Origin: Lachnospiraceae bacterium
GTDB taxonomy: Bacteria; Bacteroidota; Bacteroidia; Bacteroidales; Muribaculaceae
Length of the DNA: 64,000 bases
Assembly (NCBI GenBank): GCA_023663655.1
Contig: JAMPGZ010000008.1
Span: 1 to 64,000, forward strand
Direction: 5' to 3'
Shown: positions 53,301 through 61,076 of the stretch, in pieces
Position numbering within the stretch: position 1 is the first letter of the stretch
Layout: the number at the start of each line of letters is the position of its first letter
Position numbers and translations under genes: made by a program
The notes under the pieces: generated by a model
Told to the model about the DNA's origin: nothing
The model's database searches: none
What the model saw: the letters and a program-made list of their open reading frames with translations, nothing else

Positions 53301-54367
53301 TCGGCGGAACCTACGAGCGTCATCCCGATGTGTGCATCTATGTGAGTCGTAAGCCGAAAGGAAGTTCCAAATGGAGCGAGCCGATTCTTGCTGCCGACGG
53401 AGTCTTTGACTTGAATGATCCGCAATGTGCCATTGCCGGACTTTCCGGCATCGATTCCACGACCACGGCGGCATCAGCCGGTTCTGTGGCTCCCACCTTC
53501 AAGGGCGACATTGCCGGCGCGCGTCGCAAAGCGTGCTGGAACCCTGTGCTGTTCAGGTATCCCGATTCCGATGAGCTTCTGCTGTTCTATAAAATAGGCT
53601 CGAATGTTGCCGACTGGACCGGATGGCTTGTGAGGTCCACCGATGGCGGCATTACTTGGAGCGCCCGTGAGGCTCTTCCCAAGGGATTTCTCGGACCGAT
53701 AAAGAACAAGCCTTATTATGCCGACGGCAAGCTGATATGCCCGTCGAGCCGTGAAGGCAAGGGCGGATGGCGTGTGCGTTTTGAGATCACCGATGATCGT
53801 GGCAAGACTTGGCGTATGGCGAAGCCTGATTCCGTAGCGATGAGCGTGGAGACCAAATACCGTCAGTCGATGAAGGCTGCTCTCTACAGCGACTCTCTTC
53901 CTATGGCTGCCGAAGGGCGTAAAGCGGGACCGATAAGAGCCATACAGCCGAGCATCATCAATCATGGAGGCGGGCACCTCGAAGCACTGTGCCGCACTTG
54001 CAACGCTCGCATCGCGTCGGTGTCGAGCCATGACAACGGGGAGACATGGGGCACAGTGACGCTCACCGACTTGCCCAATAACAATTCCGGAACCGATGCG
54101 GTGACACTTGCCGATGGAAGCCATGCGCTCGTCTATAACCATTTCGCCACCGTTCCCGGCACTCCCAAGGGACCGCGGTCGCCACTGTGTGTCGCTATCT
54201 CTAAAGATGGAACGCACTGGGAGCGGGTTGCCACGCTTGAGGATTCCCCCATCAGCCAGTATTCTTATCCGGCTGTAATCCAGACATCCGACGGGAAGCT
54301 GCACTTTGTCTACACCTGGCGCCGCCAGCGAGTGAAGCACGTGGTGGTTGATCCCAAAAAACTATAA
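50393..54367 (+). CDS. GH78 alpha-L-rhamnosidase fused to a sialidase-fold domain
   Basis: A 1324-residue exported protein (signal about 1-25). Residues about 30-930 form a complete GH78 enzyme: N-terminal beta domains (LRNPLNVEREQPRFSW), a rhamnosidase accessory domain, and an (alpha/alpha)6 barrel with CPQRDERQPWTGD (about 498-510, general acid region) and TTIWELWNG (about 791-799, general base region). Residues about 935-1324 are a separate six-bladed sialidase-like fold with Asp-box motifs STDGGITW, TDDRGKTW and SHDNGETW and the opening FPQCHASTIVELANGD. Such a domain elsewhere acts as an exo-glycosidase or lyase; activity here is unknown. Translationally coupled to the GH140-like gene. 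Confidence 0.85.
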   Translation: MMLMTTKRIGAAIVALIAAICAQGAVKVGDLLTEGLRNPLNVEREQPRFSWVITSDKHDVMQKSCRILVASSPENLAAGKGDVWDSGEMTTGESVWVPYGGRKLRPGERCYWKVKVSTNKGASQWSEPAEWGQGLGGEVNWRGRWIGYDAAFPWDVEDSHSRLSSRYLRTEFDAGTKPVRRATLHISGLGMYDLFINGDTIGDQVLAPAVSDYRRTVIYNTYDVTDRIKAGANAIGVTLGNGRYYTMHQNYKKYKIPNFGYPKLRLNLLIEYADGTTQRVNSDEKWRLTADGPIRSNNEYDGEWCDARKSLGAWTLPGYDDSAWRRADRAEIPFGTLRANTAPNMKVMRRLAPKSIRPAADGKYLVDFGENCAGWVKFRVPSLSSGDTVRVRYSELLTPDSLNLDVENLRHALSTDTYIASGEDAGYWWSPRFSYHGFRFVEVSGMPRLDTGDIVAEVIYDEMDDAGYFECSNHVLNQVLANARRGISSNYKSVPVDCPQRDERQPWTGDHNMGAWGENFLFDNGRFYAKWTDDIREAQREDGCIPDICPAFYNYYTSDMTWSSTFPVVCDMLYRQTGDVEPIKRNYAAIKKWMRHIRDNYTTKEGLIRADKYGDWCVPPESPELIHSADPARKTDQTLIASAYYYKMSHLLAEFARIIGADDEACEWIDDASVVKEAFNKRFLTVKRGTSFAAELHTLYPDSVFYGNNTMTANILPLAFDMVPDSCREEVEKNLINTILTTNGGHVSCGVIGVNWLMRELSRMGRGDVAYLLASATSYPSYGYMIEKGATTIWELWNGDTASRKMNSCNHVMMLGDLIAWYYRDLAGMNPIEPGYRKIMLRPDFSIQELNHVAASYRTPYGELASDWAKTPMHLNWNITVPCNTVAEVWLPAGKVKADGGRFLRHEYGGDVWEVGSGSYRFSVDMDPSVGEERRGIVTDEFLYDEAAFPQCHASTIVELANGDLVASYFGGTYERHPDVCIYVSRKPKGSSKWSEPILAADGVFDLNDPQCAIAGLSGIDSTTTAASAGSVAPTFKGDIAGARRKACWNPVLFRYPDSDELLLFYKIGSNVADWTGWLVRSTDGGITWSAREALPKGFLGPIKNKPYYADGKLICPSSREGKGGWRVRFEITDDRGKTWRMAKPDSVAMSVETKYRQSMKAALYSDSLPMAAEGRKAGPIRAIQPSIINHGGGHLEALCRTCNARIASVSSHDNGETWGTVTLTDLPNNNSGTDAVTLADGSHALVYNHFATVPGTPKGPRSPLCVAISKDGTHWERVATLEDSPISQYSYPAVIQTSDGKLHFVYTWRRQRVKHVVVDPKKL

Positions 54368-54372
54368 AAAGT

Positions 54373-54402
54373 CAGGGCATCCAATTTCGATTGGATGCCC
54401 TG
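54373..54402. terminator. Hairpin between the GH78 gene and gdhA
   Basis: CAGGGCATCCAA (54373-54384) and TTGGATGCCCTG (54391-54402) form a perfect 12-bp stem with a 6-base loop. The reverse strand continues with ACTTTTTATAG, so it suits gdhA best and may also stop the convergent GH78 transcript. Confidence 0.85.
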
Positions 54403-54410
54403 CTTATAGG

Positions 54411-54447
54411 ACTAATAAGTCTAATTAGACTAATTGGACTAATCGCT
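54411..54447. repeat. 9-bp tandem repeat, GACTAATTA type
   Basis: Four units in 9-base register: GACTAATAA, GTCTAATTA, GACTAATTG, GACTAATCG. The unit differs from the TTAAAGTCC arrays but shares the period, the GACT/GTCT element and the position beside a gene end (gdhA stop at 54462). Confidence 0.75.
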
Positions 54448-54461
54448 CAATCAATGTCTGT

Positions 54462-55793
54462 TTACAGAATTCCCTGAGCCATCATTGCACGAGCCACTTT
54501 CATGAATCCGGCTACATTGGCGCCCTTCACATAGTTCACGAAGTCGCCTTCCTTGCCATATTTCACACACTGCTCGTGGATGTTAGCCATGATCTGCTTC
54601 AGCTTCTCGTCAACCTCTTCCGATGACCAAGAGAGCTTCTGTGAGTTCTGTGCCATTTCAAGACCTGACACCGATACACCACCTGCGTTTGCTGCCTTTC
54701 CGGGAGCATAGAGAATCTTGGCGTTGAGGAATTCCTTGATAGCCTCGGGGGTAGAGGGCATATTTGCGCCTTCGCTCACTGCTATCACGCCGTTGGCAAG
54801 AAGAGTGCGGGCATCATCGCCGTCAAGCTCATTCTGTGTAGCCGATGGCATGGCGATGTCACACTTGTACTGCCAGGGACGACCGCCTTCCACATATTCG
54901 CAGCCAAATTCCTCAGCAAATTCACGGATACGTCCGCGATATTCGTTCTTAAGTTTGAAGATGTAGTCAAGCTGCTCTTTAGTGAGACCTTCCGGCACGT
55001 AGATGCAGCCGTCAGAGTCGCTCATGGTGATAACCTTTGCGCCGAGGGCAAGGAGCTTCTGAGCTGTGTACTGAGCCACATTTCCCGATCCCGAGATAGC
55101 CACTACCTTATCCTTGATGTCGATGCCGCGTGTCTTAAGCATATTGAGCAGGAAGTACACGTTGCCGTAGCCGGTAGCCTCCGGACGGATCAACGATCCG
55201 CCAAACTCGATGCCCTTTCCGGTGAAAGTTCCGGTAAACTCGCGAGCCATCTTCTTATACATACCATACATATAACCAACCTCGCGACCGCCAACACCGA
55301 TATCGCCTGCGGGCACGTCAGTGTCAGGACCGATGTGGCGCCACAATTCCTGGATGAAAGCCTGGCAGAAGCGCATCACTTCCATGTCGCTCTTTCCACG
55401 GGGAGAGAAATCGGAACCGCCTTTACCGCCACCCATGGCGAGAGTGGTGAGGGAGTTCTTGAAAGTCTGTTCGAAAGCAAGGAACTTAAGAATTGACTGG
55501 TTTACTGAAGAGTGGAAACGGATACCGCCTTTGTACGGACCGATAGCGTTGTTGTGCTGGATACGGTAGCCCATGTTGTTCTGGACTTTGCCCTTGTCAT
55601 CTACCCAAGATACACGGAATGAGAAAATACGGTCGGGGATGCAGAGACGTTCAATGAGGTTATAGCGTTCAAATTCGGGGTGCTTGTTGTATTCATCTTC
55701 GATAGTCGACACTACCTCCTCTACAGCCTGCAGGTATTCCGGCTCATTAGGGAAACGACGTTTCAAATCGTCGAGAACTTCGGTTGCTTTCAT
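54462..55793 (-). CDS. gdhA: NADP-type glutamate dehydrogenase
   Basis: A 443-residue enzyme that joins ammonia to 2-oxoglutarate, the main ammonia entry in many gut Bacteroidales. The catalytic region has IGPYKGG (Lys88) and GGGKGGSDF with the catalytic Lys124; the nucleotide loop is ISGSGNVAQ (about 232-240). Length and the C-terminal ANAGGVSVSGLEM motif fit the hexameric small type. It has its own promoter (55837-55867) and a terminator shared with the GH78 gene. Confidence 0.96.
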   Translation of the reverse strand: MKATEVLDDLKRRFPNEPEYLQAVEEVVSTIEDEYNKHPEFERYNLIERLCIPDRIFSFRVSWVDDKGKVQNNMGYRIQHNNAIGPYKGGIRFHSSVNQSILKFLAFEQTFKNSLTTLAMGGGKGGSDFSPRGKSDMEVMRFCQAFIQELWRHIGPDTDVPAGDIGVGGREVGYMYGMYKKMAREFTGTFTGKGIEFGGSLIRPEATGYGNVYFLLNMLKTRGIDIKDKVVAISGSGNVAQYTAQKLLALGAKVITMSDSDGCIYVPEGLTKEQLDYIFKLKNEYRGRIREFAEEFGCEYVEGGRPWQYKCDIAMPSATQNELDGDDARTLLANGVIAVSEGANMPSTPEAIKEFLNAKILYAPGKAANAGGVSVSGLEMAQNSQKLSWSSEEVDEKLKQIMANIHEQCVKYGKEGDFVNYVKGANVAGFMKVARAMMAQGIL

Positions 55794-55836
55794 TGTAACT
55801 TTCTTTCGAGATTAATAAATATTGTTGTTTTGGCTG

Positions 55837-55867
55837 CAAAGTTATATCGAAAATATGAAATATGCAA
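55837..55867 (-). promoter_or_regulatory. Bacteroidetes-type promoter of gdhA
   Basis: On the reverse strand TTG (55865-55867), 20 bases, then TAACTTTG (55837-55844). It lies 44 bases before the gdhA start. Confidence 0.7.
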
Positions 55868-55929
55868 CAAAATGGAATAAAAATACGCATTTTGCTCACA
55901 AATTTCCAAAATCAACCTCCGCTCCTCCC

Positions 55930-55974
55930 TAAAGTCTCTAAAGTCCTTAAAGTCCTGAATGACCTTAAAGCCCT
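55930..55974 (-). repeat. 9-bp tandem repeat, TTAAAGTCC type
   Basis: Five units in 9-base register on the forward strand: TAAAGTCTC, TAAAGTCCT twice, GAATGACCT, TAAAGCCCT. It is joined to the TCTCAA array that follows. The pair is the reverse complement of the element at 16749-16886. It lies in the 426-base gap between gdhA and susC. Confidence 0.9.
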
Positions 55975-55980
55975 TATCAT

Positions 55981-56025
55981 TCTCAGCTCTCAACTCTCAA
56001 TTCTCAACTCCCCACTCTCCATTCT
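55981..56025 (-). repeat. 7-bp tandem repeat, TTGAGAG type
   Basis: Read on the reverse strand: degenerate units, then TTGAGAA, TTGAGAG, TTGAGAG, CTGAGAA. Same unit as at 16749-16840, with fewer and more worn copies. Confidence 0.85.
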
Positions 56026-56093
56026 GTTAAAATTACATTATTTTCACGAGAATTAATGTTAAATGTGTTAAAATTGTGCAGAAATATAGAGGG

Positions 56094-56219
56094 ATGTTAA
56101 TGATATTTAAAAATAATTGCATTAACTTTGCAGAAATTCAGGTTGAAGAATGATGTAAAATCAAGCTGAAATCTGACAAATTGCTACTATACTTACTTAT
56201 TAATCCACTATTTAAAAGT
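56094..56219 (+). promoter_or_regulatory. Promoter and leader of the first susC, duplicated at 60952
   Basis: A -7 box TAACTTTG (56123-56130) is followed by a leader of about 83 bases. The whole stretch is nearly the same as 60952-61076, including the run GAATGATGTAAAATC and the 20-base segment beginning CTGACAAATTGCTACTAT. No good -33 box is seen. Roughly 85-90% of positions agree by eye. Confidence 0.8.
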
Positions 56220-59200
56220 ATGAAAAAGTTGTGTGTTTTATTGGCAGTATTGACTGTCACGCTCGGCGCATTGGCTCAGGCAGCTACCGATGTGTCGGGT
56301 ATTGTGTTATCAGCTGAAGAAAACGAGCCGGTTGTCGGTGCGACAGTTATGGTTCGTGGAACCAATATCGGTACTATGACCGATGTCGACGGTAAATTCC
56401 GATTGAAGGCTCCGGCTGGCTCCAAAACTCTTGTGGTTTCTTTTGTGGGTATGCACACCCAGGAAGTTGCTATCGCCCCTACAGTGCGAGTTATTCTTGA
56501 AAGTGACGCTCAGGCTCTTGACGAGGTTATCGTGACAGGTTACGGATCTACCCGACGTGCGGCGTTCACCGGTGCCGCAACGGTAGTGGATGGCGATGTG
56601 ATCGATCGCAAGCTCGATGTGAATTTCGTTAAGTCGCTTGAAGGACAGGTGCCCGGTTTCCAGTACAACAACTCCACATCAATGCCCGGTCAGTGGGGTG
56701 CGGTTTATGTGCGTGGACGCGGTTCGCTCTCATCCAACACTCAGCCGCTCTATGTGATTGACGGAATGCCTGTGAATTCGGACTACGATGCCCTCTCGTC
56801 TTCCACCAACAACTTCTTTGACCCGATGTCGGCTTACAATCCAAGCGATATTGAAAGCGTCACTGTCCTTAAGGATGCCGCCGCTACCGCTATCTACGGT
56901 TCTCGTGCTGCCAATGGTGTCATTGTAATCACTACCAAGAAAGGTGCTGAAGGCAAATTCCAGATCAATCTTGACATCAAGCAGGGTCTCACCCACATCG
57001 CCAACAATAACATGGAGTATGCCAACGCTGATGAAATGCTTGAGCTCTTTACTCGTGGTCGTATGAATATGAACGGACAGTCATACGATGATGCAAAGGC
57101 TTACCTCACCAATTATTTCACCAACACCTACGGTTGGGACGGCAAGTCTTCTTACGATTGGATGGATGCTGTCACCCGCACAGGTTACTATCAGGACTAC
57201 AATCTTAGCTTTTCCGGTACTTCAGGAAATACCAACTACTACGTGAGCCTTGGTTATATTGACACTGAGGGTATCGTGATCGGTTCCGACAACCAGCGCT
57301 ATTCAGGTCGCGTAGGAATCGACACCAAGTACAAGTATTTCACTGCCGGTGTCAATGCATCCTATAGTTATTCCAAGAACCACTCATTCTCGCAATCAAC
57401 CAATGGTTCTAACTCCAACCCGACTGTAGCGGCTTCAACCAGTATGCTTCCGTTCTCTCCGTTCTACAATGAAAACCACACCGACTACTGGATGGCAGGT
57501 GTGCGTTGGAATCCGCTTGCTGTAAGGGATCCGAAGGCTGGTGATAACTATGAGATCACTAATGAGACATTGAATGCCAATCCTTATCTGCGTGTTGATC
57601 TCCCTCTTGGCATTTGGGCTAAGACCAGTTTTGGCGCAAACATCATGAACCAGACTATCTATGACTACTGGAGCGCCATCTACAATCCTCAGGCTGTGGC
57701 TTACAATGGTCTTGGACAGCAGACAATCTCACGTACCAGCACTTTGACATGGACCAATACATTTGGATGGGATTACACATTCAATGAAAAGCACTCCATC
57801 AACCTATTGTTAGGTCAGGAAATGCAGCGTTATGACTATCATCAGGATTACTATTCAAAGACTGATTTCCCCTTTGCTGAAATGGGCATGAGAGACATGA
57901 GCACGGCAGCATCCGACAACGGCAGCGCATATTACAAGTCGGAATCACGCCTTGCTTCTTATTTTGCCGATGCTCACTATAACTATGACAACAAGTACTA
58001 TGCATCAGCTTCGTTCCGTCGTGACGGAAGCTCTATCTTCGGTAGCTCAAAGCGTTGGGGTAACTTCTGGTCGGTTGGCGCCAAGTGGCGTATTACTCAG
58101 GAGGATTTCCTCAAGGACAATGCCATCGTGACAAATGCGGCTATCCGTGCTTCTTACGGTACCGTTGGTAATCAGTCACTTCCTGACCTTTATGCTTCAC
58201 GTGGTTACTATCGTGCCGGTTACAATTATAACCAGTCGCCCGGTATGATCCCTGACAATATCGAAAATCCTGACCTCTCTTGGGAGACATCTAATAAATT
58301 TGATGTTGGTTTCGACCTTTCGCTCATAAACCGTGTTCATTTCACATTTGACTTCTATAACGAAGATACCAGTGATGCGCTTTATTCAGTGCCTTTGTCA
58401 ATGACCACCGGTATGTCATCATACTATAAGAATATCGGAAAAATCCGTAACACAGGTATTGAATTGGGTATCAATGGTACGGCATTTGCCAACCGTGACA
58501 TAACTGTCAATGCGTTTGCCAACCTCACTTGGAACAAAAACGAGGTAATCAAGCTTGCTGATGGCTCGGAAGAAGGTACTTACTCAATAATCGAGGAGGG
58601 ACGTCCATTCCGCCAGTTCTATATGCCTAAGTATGCCGGTGTTGACAAAGAGACAGGTCGCGCGCTCTATTACCTCAATAAATCAGGTAACGAACTTACC
58701 GACGATTACTATTCAGCAGCCAAGCGCTATGTGGGCAGTGCCGAGCCTAAGGTTTACGGAGCATTCGGCATCAATGCTACAGCCTATGGATTTGATTTCA
58801 GCATCCAGTTCAACTATCGTCTCGGTGCGAAAGTTTACGATACCGGTCACGATTATACCGGATGGTGCTCAAGTGCATATCGCACTCCGCTCAAGACATT
58901 GGTCTACAACTCATGGACACCTGAAAATCCGAATGCGAAATATCCGCAGTTTATTCTTGGCGACCCGTATGACGAATCTTACGGTAACTATTCAAGCCGT
59001 TGGTTGATGAGCGGTGACTATCTGCGACTCAGCAACATCACATTCGGCTATACTTTCCCTGCTAAGTGGACTAAGAAGGCTCTTATTCAGAAACTTCGTC
59101 TGTACACAACATTTGACAATGTGCATACCTGGACCAAAGATGAATTCATCGGTTACAATCCCGATACCTACGCAAGTGGTGTGATTGCATGGCAGTATCC

Positions 59201-59243
59201 GGCAGTGTTCACATTCACCGGTGGTATTCAATTGACATTTTAA
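56220..59243 (+). CDS. SusC/RagA-family TonB-dependent transporter
   Basis: A 1007-residue outer-membrane protein; start at 56220 gives the signal peptide MKKLCVLLAVLTVTLGALA. Then a carboxypeptidase-regulatory-like domain (about 24-105), a TonB-box-like DEVIVTGYG (about 116-124), a plug (about 125-235) with LYVIDGMPVNSD and the SusC signature VLKDAAATAIYGSRAANGVI, and the barrel to the end (FTGGIQLTF). It imports glycans held by its SusD partner, 27 bases downstream. The substrate cannot be read from sequence; the nearby glycosidase pair suggests a plant-type glycan, but gdhA lies between. Confidence 0.94.
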   Translation: MKKLCVLLAVLTVTLGALAQAATDVSGIVLSAEENEPVVGATVMVRGTNIGTMTDVDGKFRLKAPAGSKTLVVSFVGMHTQEVAIAPTVRVILESDAQALDEVIVTGYGSTRRAAFTGAATVVDGDVIDRKLDVNFVKSLEGQVPGFQYNNSTSMPGQWGAVYVRGRGSLSSNTQPLYVIDGMPVNSDYDALSSSTNNFFDPMSAYNPSDIESVTVLKDAAATAIYGSRAANGVIVITTKKGAEGKFQINLDIKQGLTHIANNNMEYANADEMLELFTRGRMNMNGQSYDDAKAYLTNYFTNTYGWDGKSSYDWMDAVTRTGYYQDYNLSFSGTSGNTNYYVSLGYIDTEGIVIGSDNQRYSGRVGIDTKYKYFTAGVNASYSYSKNHSFSQSTNGSNSNPTVAASTSMLPFSPFYNENHTDYWMAGVRWNPLAVRDPKAGDNYEITNETLNANPYLRVDLPLGIWAKTSFGANIMNQTIYDYWSAIYNPQAVAYNGLGQQTISRTSTLTWTNTFGWDYTFNEKHSINLLLGQEMQRYDYHQDYYSKTDFPFAEMGMRDMSTAASDNGSAYYKSESRLASYFADAHYNYDNKYYASASFRRDGSSIFGSSKRWGNFWSVGAKWRITQEDFLKDNAIVTNAAIRASYGTVGNQSLPDLYASRGYYRAGYNYNQSPGMIPDNIENPDLSWETSNKFDVGFDLSLINRVHFTFDFYNEDTSDALYSVPLSMTTGMSSYYKNIGKIRNTGIELGINGTAFANRDITVNAFANLTWNKNEVIKLADGSEEGTYSIIEEGRPFRQFYMPKYAGVDKETGRALYYLNKSGNELTDDYYSAAKRYVGSAEPKVYGAFGINATAYGFDFSIQFNYRLGAKVYDTGHDYTGWCSSAYRTPLKTLVYNSWTPENPNAKYPQFILGDPYDESYGNYSSRWLMSGDYLRLSNITFGYTFPAKWTKKALIQKLRLYTTFDNVHTWTKDEFIGYNPDTYASGVIAWQYPAVFTFTGGIQLTF

Positions 59244-59270
59244 TCATTAAAAACTTCAGACAAACAAAGT

Positions 59271-60752
59271 ATGAAAAAATTATATATCAAAGCGGTTTCC
59301 GCTTTGCTTCTTGGCGGTAGCATGGCAAGCTGCGGTGACGATTTCCTTGACACCAAGCTATACGATGGTATTGACACTGATAGCGGACTTGTGAATGTCG
59401 ATAATATCGGCTATGCAGTCAATGGTGCATACTATAACCTCTATAATTATCGTTTCGCCGGAAACTATGCGATCAATATTGGTGACATCGCATCAGATAT
59501 CACATATTGGAATGGTTTGACCGGTCACTTTGATGATATATACCGTTTCCATCCTCAGGAAACAAGTAATTACCTGTACTATATCTGGAACTACGGATAT
59601 AAGGTTGCCGACAACAGTGCTCGTGTCATCAAAGCCGGCAATGAATTGTACGCGACCACCAACGAGGATGAGAAGCCTTCATTGGACTTATATCTCGCCG
59701 AAGCTTACTGCTTGCGTGCTTATTCTCATTTCATTCTCGTGAATGTCTATGGACATCAGTATAAGGTGAACGGACAGGATTTTGGCAATAAGCCCGGTAT
59801 TGTGATCATTGACGAACCGGTGCCTGCCAACACTCAGGTGGCTCGTGCGACTGTGGCTGAAGCCTATACACAGATTGTTTCCGACCTTAATAATGCCATA
59901 AGCCACTTCAAGGCGGCAGGCGGTGACCGTGGCGATGTTGTCTATTTCAACCTTGCAGCTGCATACGGTTTGCTTTCACGTGTGAACATTTATATGGAGA
60001 ATTGGCAGGGGGCTATCGACGCTGCCGATGATGCGATCGCAACTTCAGGTATTACTTCGTTGGTTTATGACGATGCTGCCTACAAGGCTCTTTACAACGG
60101 AGGCACCAGCAATGATGAATCAATGTTCTGTCTTGCGATAACTCAGTCTGATAACTGGAGTGCTAATTCAAGCGGTTACATTTGGTCATCCTATAATTAT
60201 AGCCCAAGCCCTTACCTTCAGTCGCTTTACGGACCCAATGACTGCCGTCTTGCCATTGAGACATGGGGCGGTTCTTCAACTCCACAGGCTCCGGTGTATG
60301 GCGGCGGCAAGCTCGCAGCGTTTGCTTACGGAAACCCCTCTTACGGTACTGAGTATATCATCAATGCTCCTGAAATGTTCTTGAATCAGGCTGAGGCTTA
60401 TCTTAAGATTGCGACTCCCGATATCTCAAAGGCTCAAGATGCGCTCCTCGTAGTGGCAAAACGTAACCGTGATATCACTTCCGTAGCTGATCTGCCTTCG
60501 GATGCTACCGGACTTATGGCTTTCATCAAGGATGAACGTGCCCGCGAGCTATTCCAGGAGGGTCATCGCCTTTATGACTTGCGCCGTTGGGATGTGATGG
60601 CTAATGTAGCGGCAACCGATGCCCCCAACATTGACTACCTTGTTAAGAATTACAAGATCTCTGATCTCGTGTACCCGATTCCGGTTGATGAAATCAATTC
60701 AGGATTCGGTGTGACTCAGACAGAAGGATGGTCTGAGACATTGCCCCAGTAG
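59271..60752 (+). CDS. SusD/RagB-family glycan-binding lipoprotein
   Basis: A 493-residue surface lipoprotein with Cys21 (GGSMASCGDDFLDT). SusD features: the CxDxFLDxK-type start, TPR-like helices (LYLAEAYCLRAYSHFILVNVYG, about 143-163 in outline), the late helix with MFLNQAEAYLKIA, and the C-terminal RARELFQEGHRLYDLRRWD segment. It caps the SusC barrel and binds the glycan. Paired with the preceding susC and followed by a strong terminator, so this pair is a transcription unit. Confidence 0.94.
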   Translation: MKKLYIKAVSALLLGGSMASCGDDFLDTKLYDGIDTDSGLVNVDNIGYAVNGAYYNLYNYRFAGNYAINIGDIASDITYWNGLTGHFDDIYRFHPQETSNYLYYIWNYGYKVADNSARVIKAGNELYATTNEDEKPSLDLYLAEAYCLRAYSHFILVNVYGHQYKVNGQDFGNKPGIVIIDEPVPANTQVARATVAEAYTQIVSDLNNAISHFKAAGGDRGDVVYFNLAAAYGLLSRVNIYMENWQGAIDAADDAIATSGITSLVYDDAAYKALYNGGTSNDESMFCLAITQSDNWSANSSGYIWSSYNYSPSPYLQSLYGPNDCRLAIETWGGSSTPQAPVYGGGKLAAFAYGNPSYGTEYIINAPEMFLNQAEAYLKIATPDISKAQDALLVVAKRNRDITSVADLPSDATGLMAFIKDERARELFQEGHRLYDLRRWDVMANVAATDAPNIDYLVKNYKISDLVYPIPVDEINSGFGVTQTEGWSETLPQ

Positions 60753-60772
60753 TTGATAGACAGCTATCATAC

Positions 60773-60810
60773 AAAAAAAGGGTTGCGCCAATTGGCGCAA
60801 CCCTTTTTTT
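60773..60810 (+). terminator. Terminator of the susC-susD unit
   Basis: GGGTTGCGCC pairs perfectly with GGCGCAACCC around AATT, flanked by A7 and T7. It is 20 bases after the susD stop. Confidence 0.95.
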
Positions 60811-60941
60811 GTCACCATTAGAGCTTTTGGGAGTAGGTGCCATACGTGCACACTGAATCATGGCAAAATAACGGGAGCACTTGTTAAATGGACGGGAATT
60901 TTTAGGGTTATAAATGTTAATTCAGTTAAAATAACTTAAAT
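60811..60941. other. Gap with no gene recognised
   Basis: About 130 A/T-rich bases between the susD terminator and the G9 tract. No open frame, promoter match or strong hairpin was found; a short GTGC/GCAC pairing near 60836-60856 is the only structure. Confidence 0.5.
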
Positions 60942-60950
60942 GGGGGGGGG
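60942..60950. repeat. Homopolymeric G9 tract upstream of the second susC
   Basis: Nine consecutive G, 30 bases before the -7 box of the second susC. The equivalent place in the first susC leader reads AGAGGG, so the tract has expanded in only one copy. Confidence 0.95.
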
Positions 60951-60951
60951 T

Positions 60952-61076
60952 ATGTTAATGATGTTTAAAAATAATTGTATTAACTTTGCAGAAATGCAGA
61001 TTGAAGAATGATGTAAAATCGTGCCGAAATCTGACAAATTGCTACTATACTTACTTAATAATTTCACATTTAAAGT
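60952..61076 (+). promoter_or_regulatory. Promoter and leader of the second susC
   Basis: Near-copy of 56094-56219. The -7 box is TAACTTTG at 60981-60988 and the start codon follows 88 bases later. Differences are scattered single bases and a small cluster near GTGCCG. Confidence 0.8.

Noticed and set aside
55862-56056. 64-codon frame upstream of susC
   Set aside because: It is a translation of the two repeat arrays (Ser/Leu/Lys/Asn repeats).
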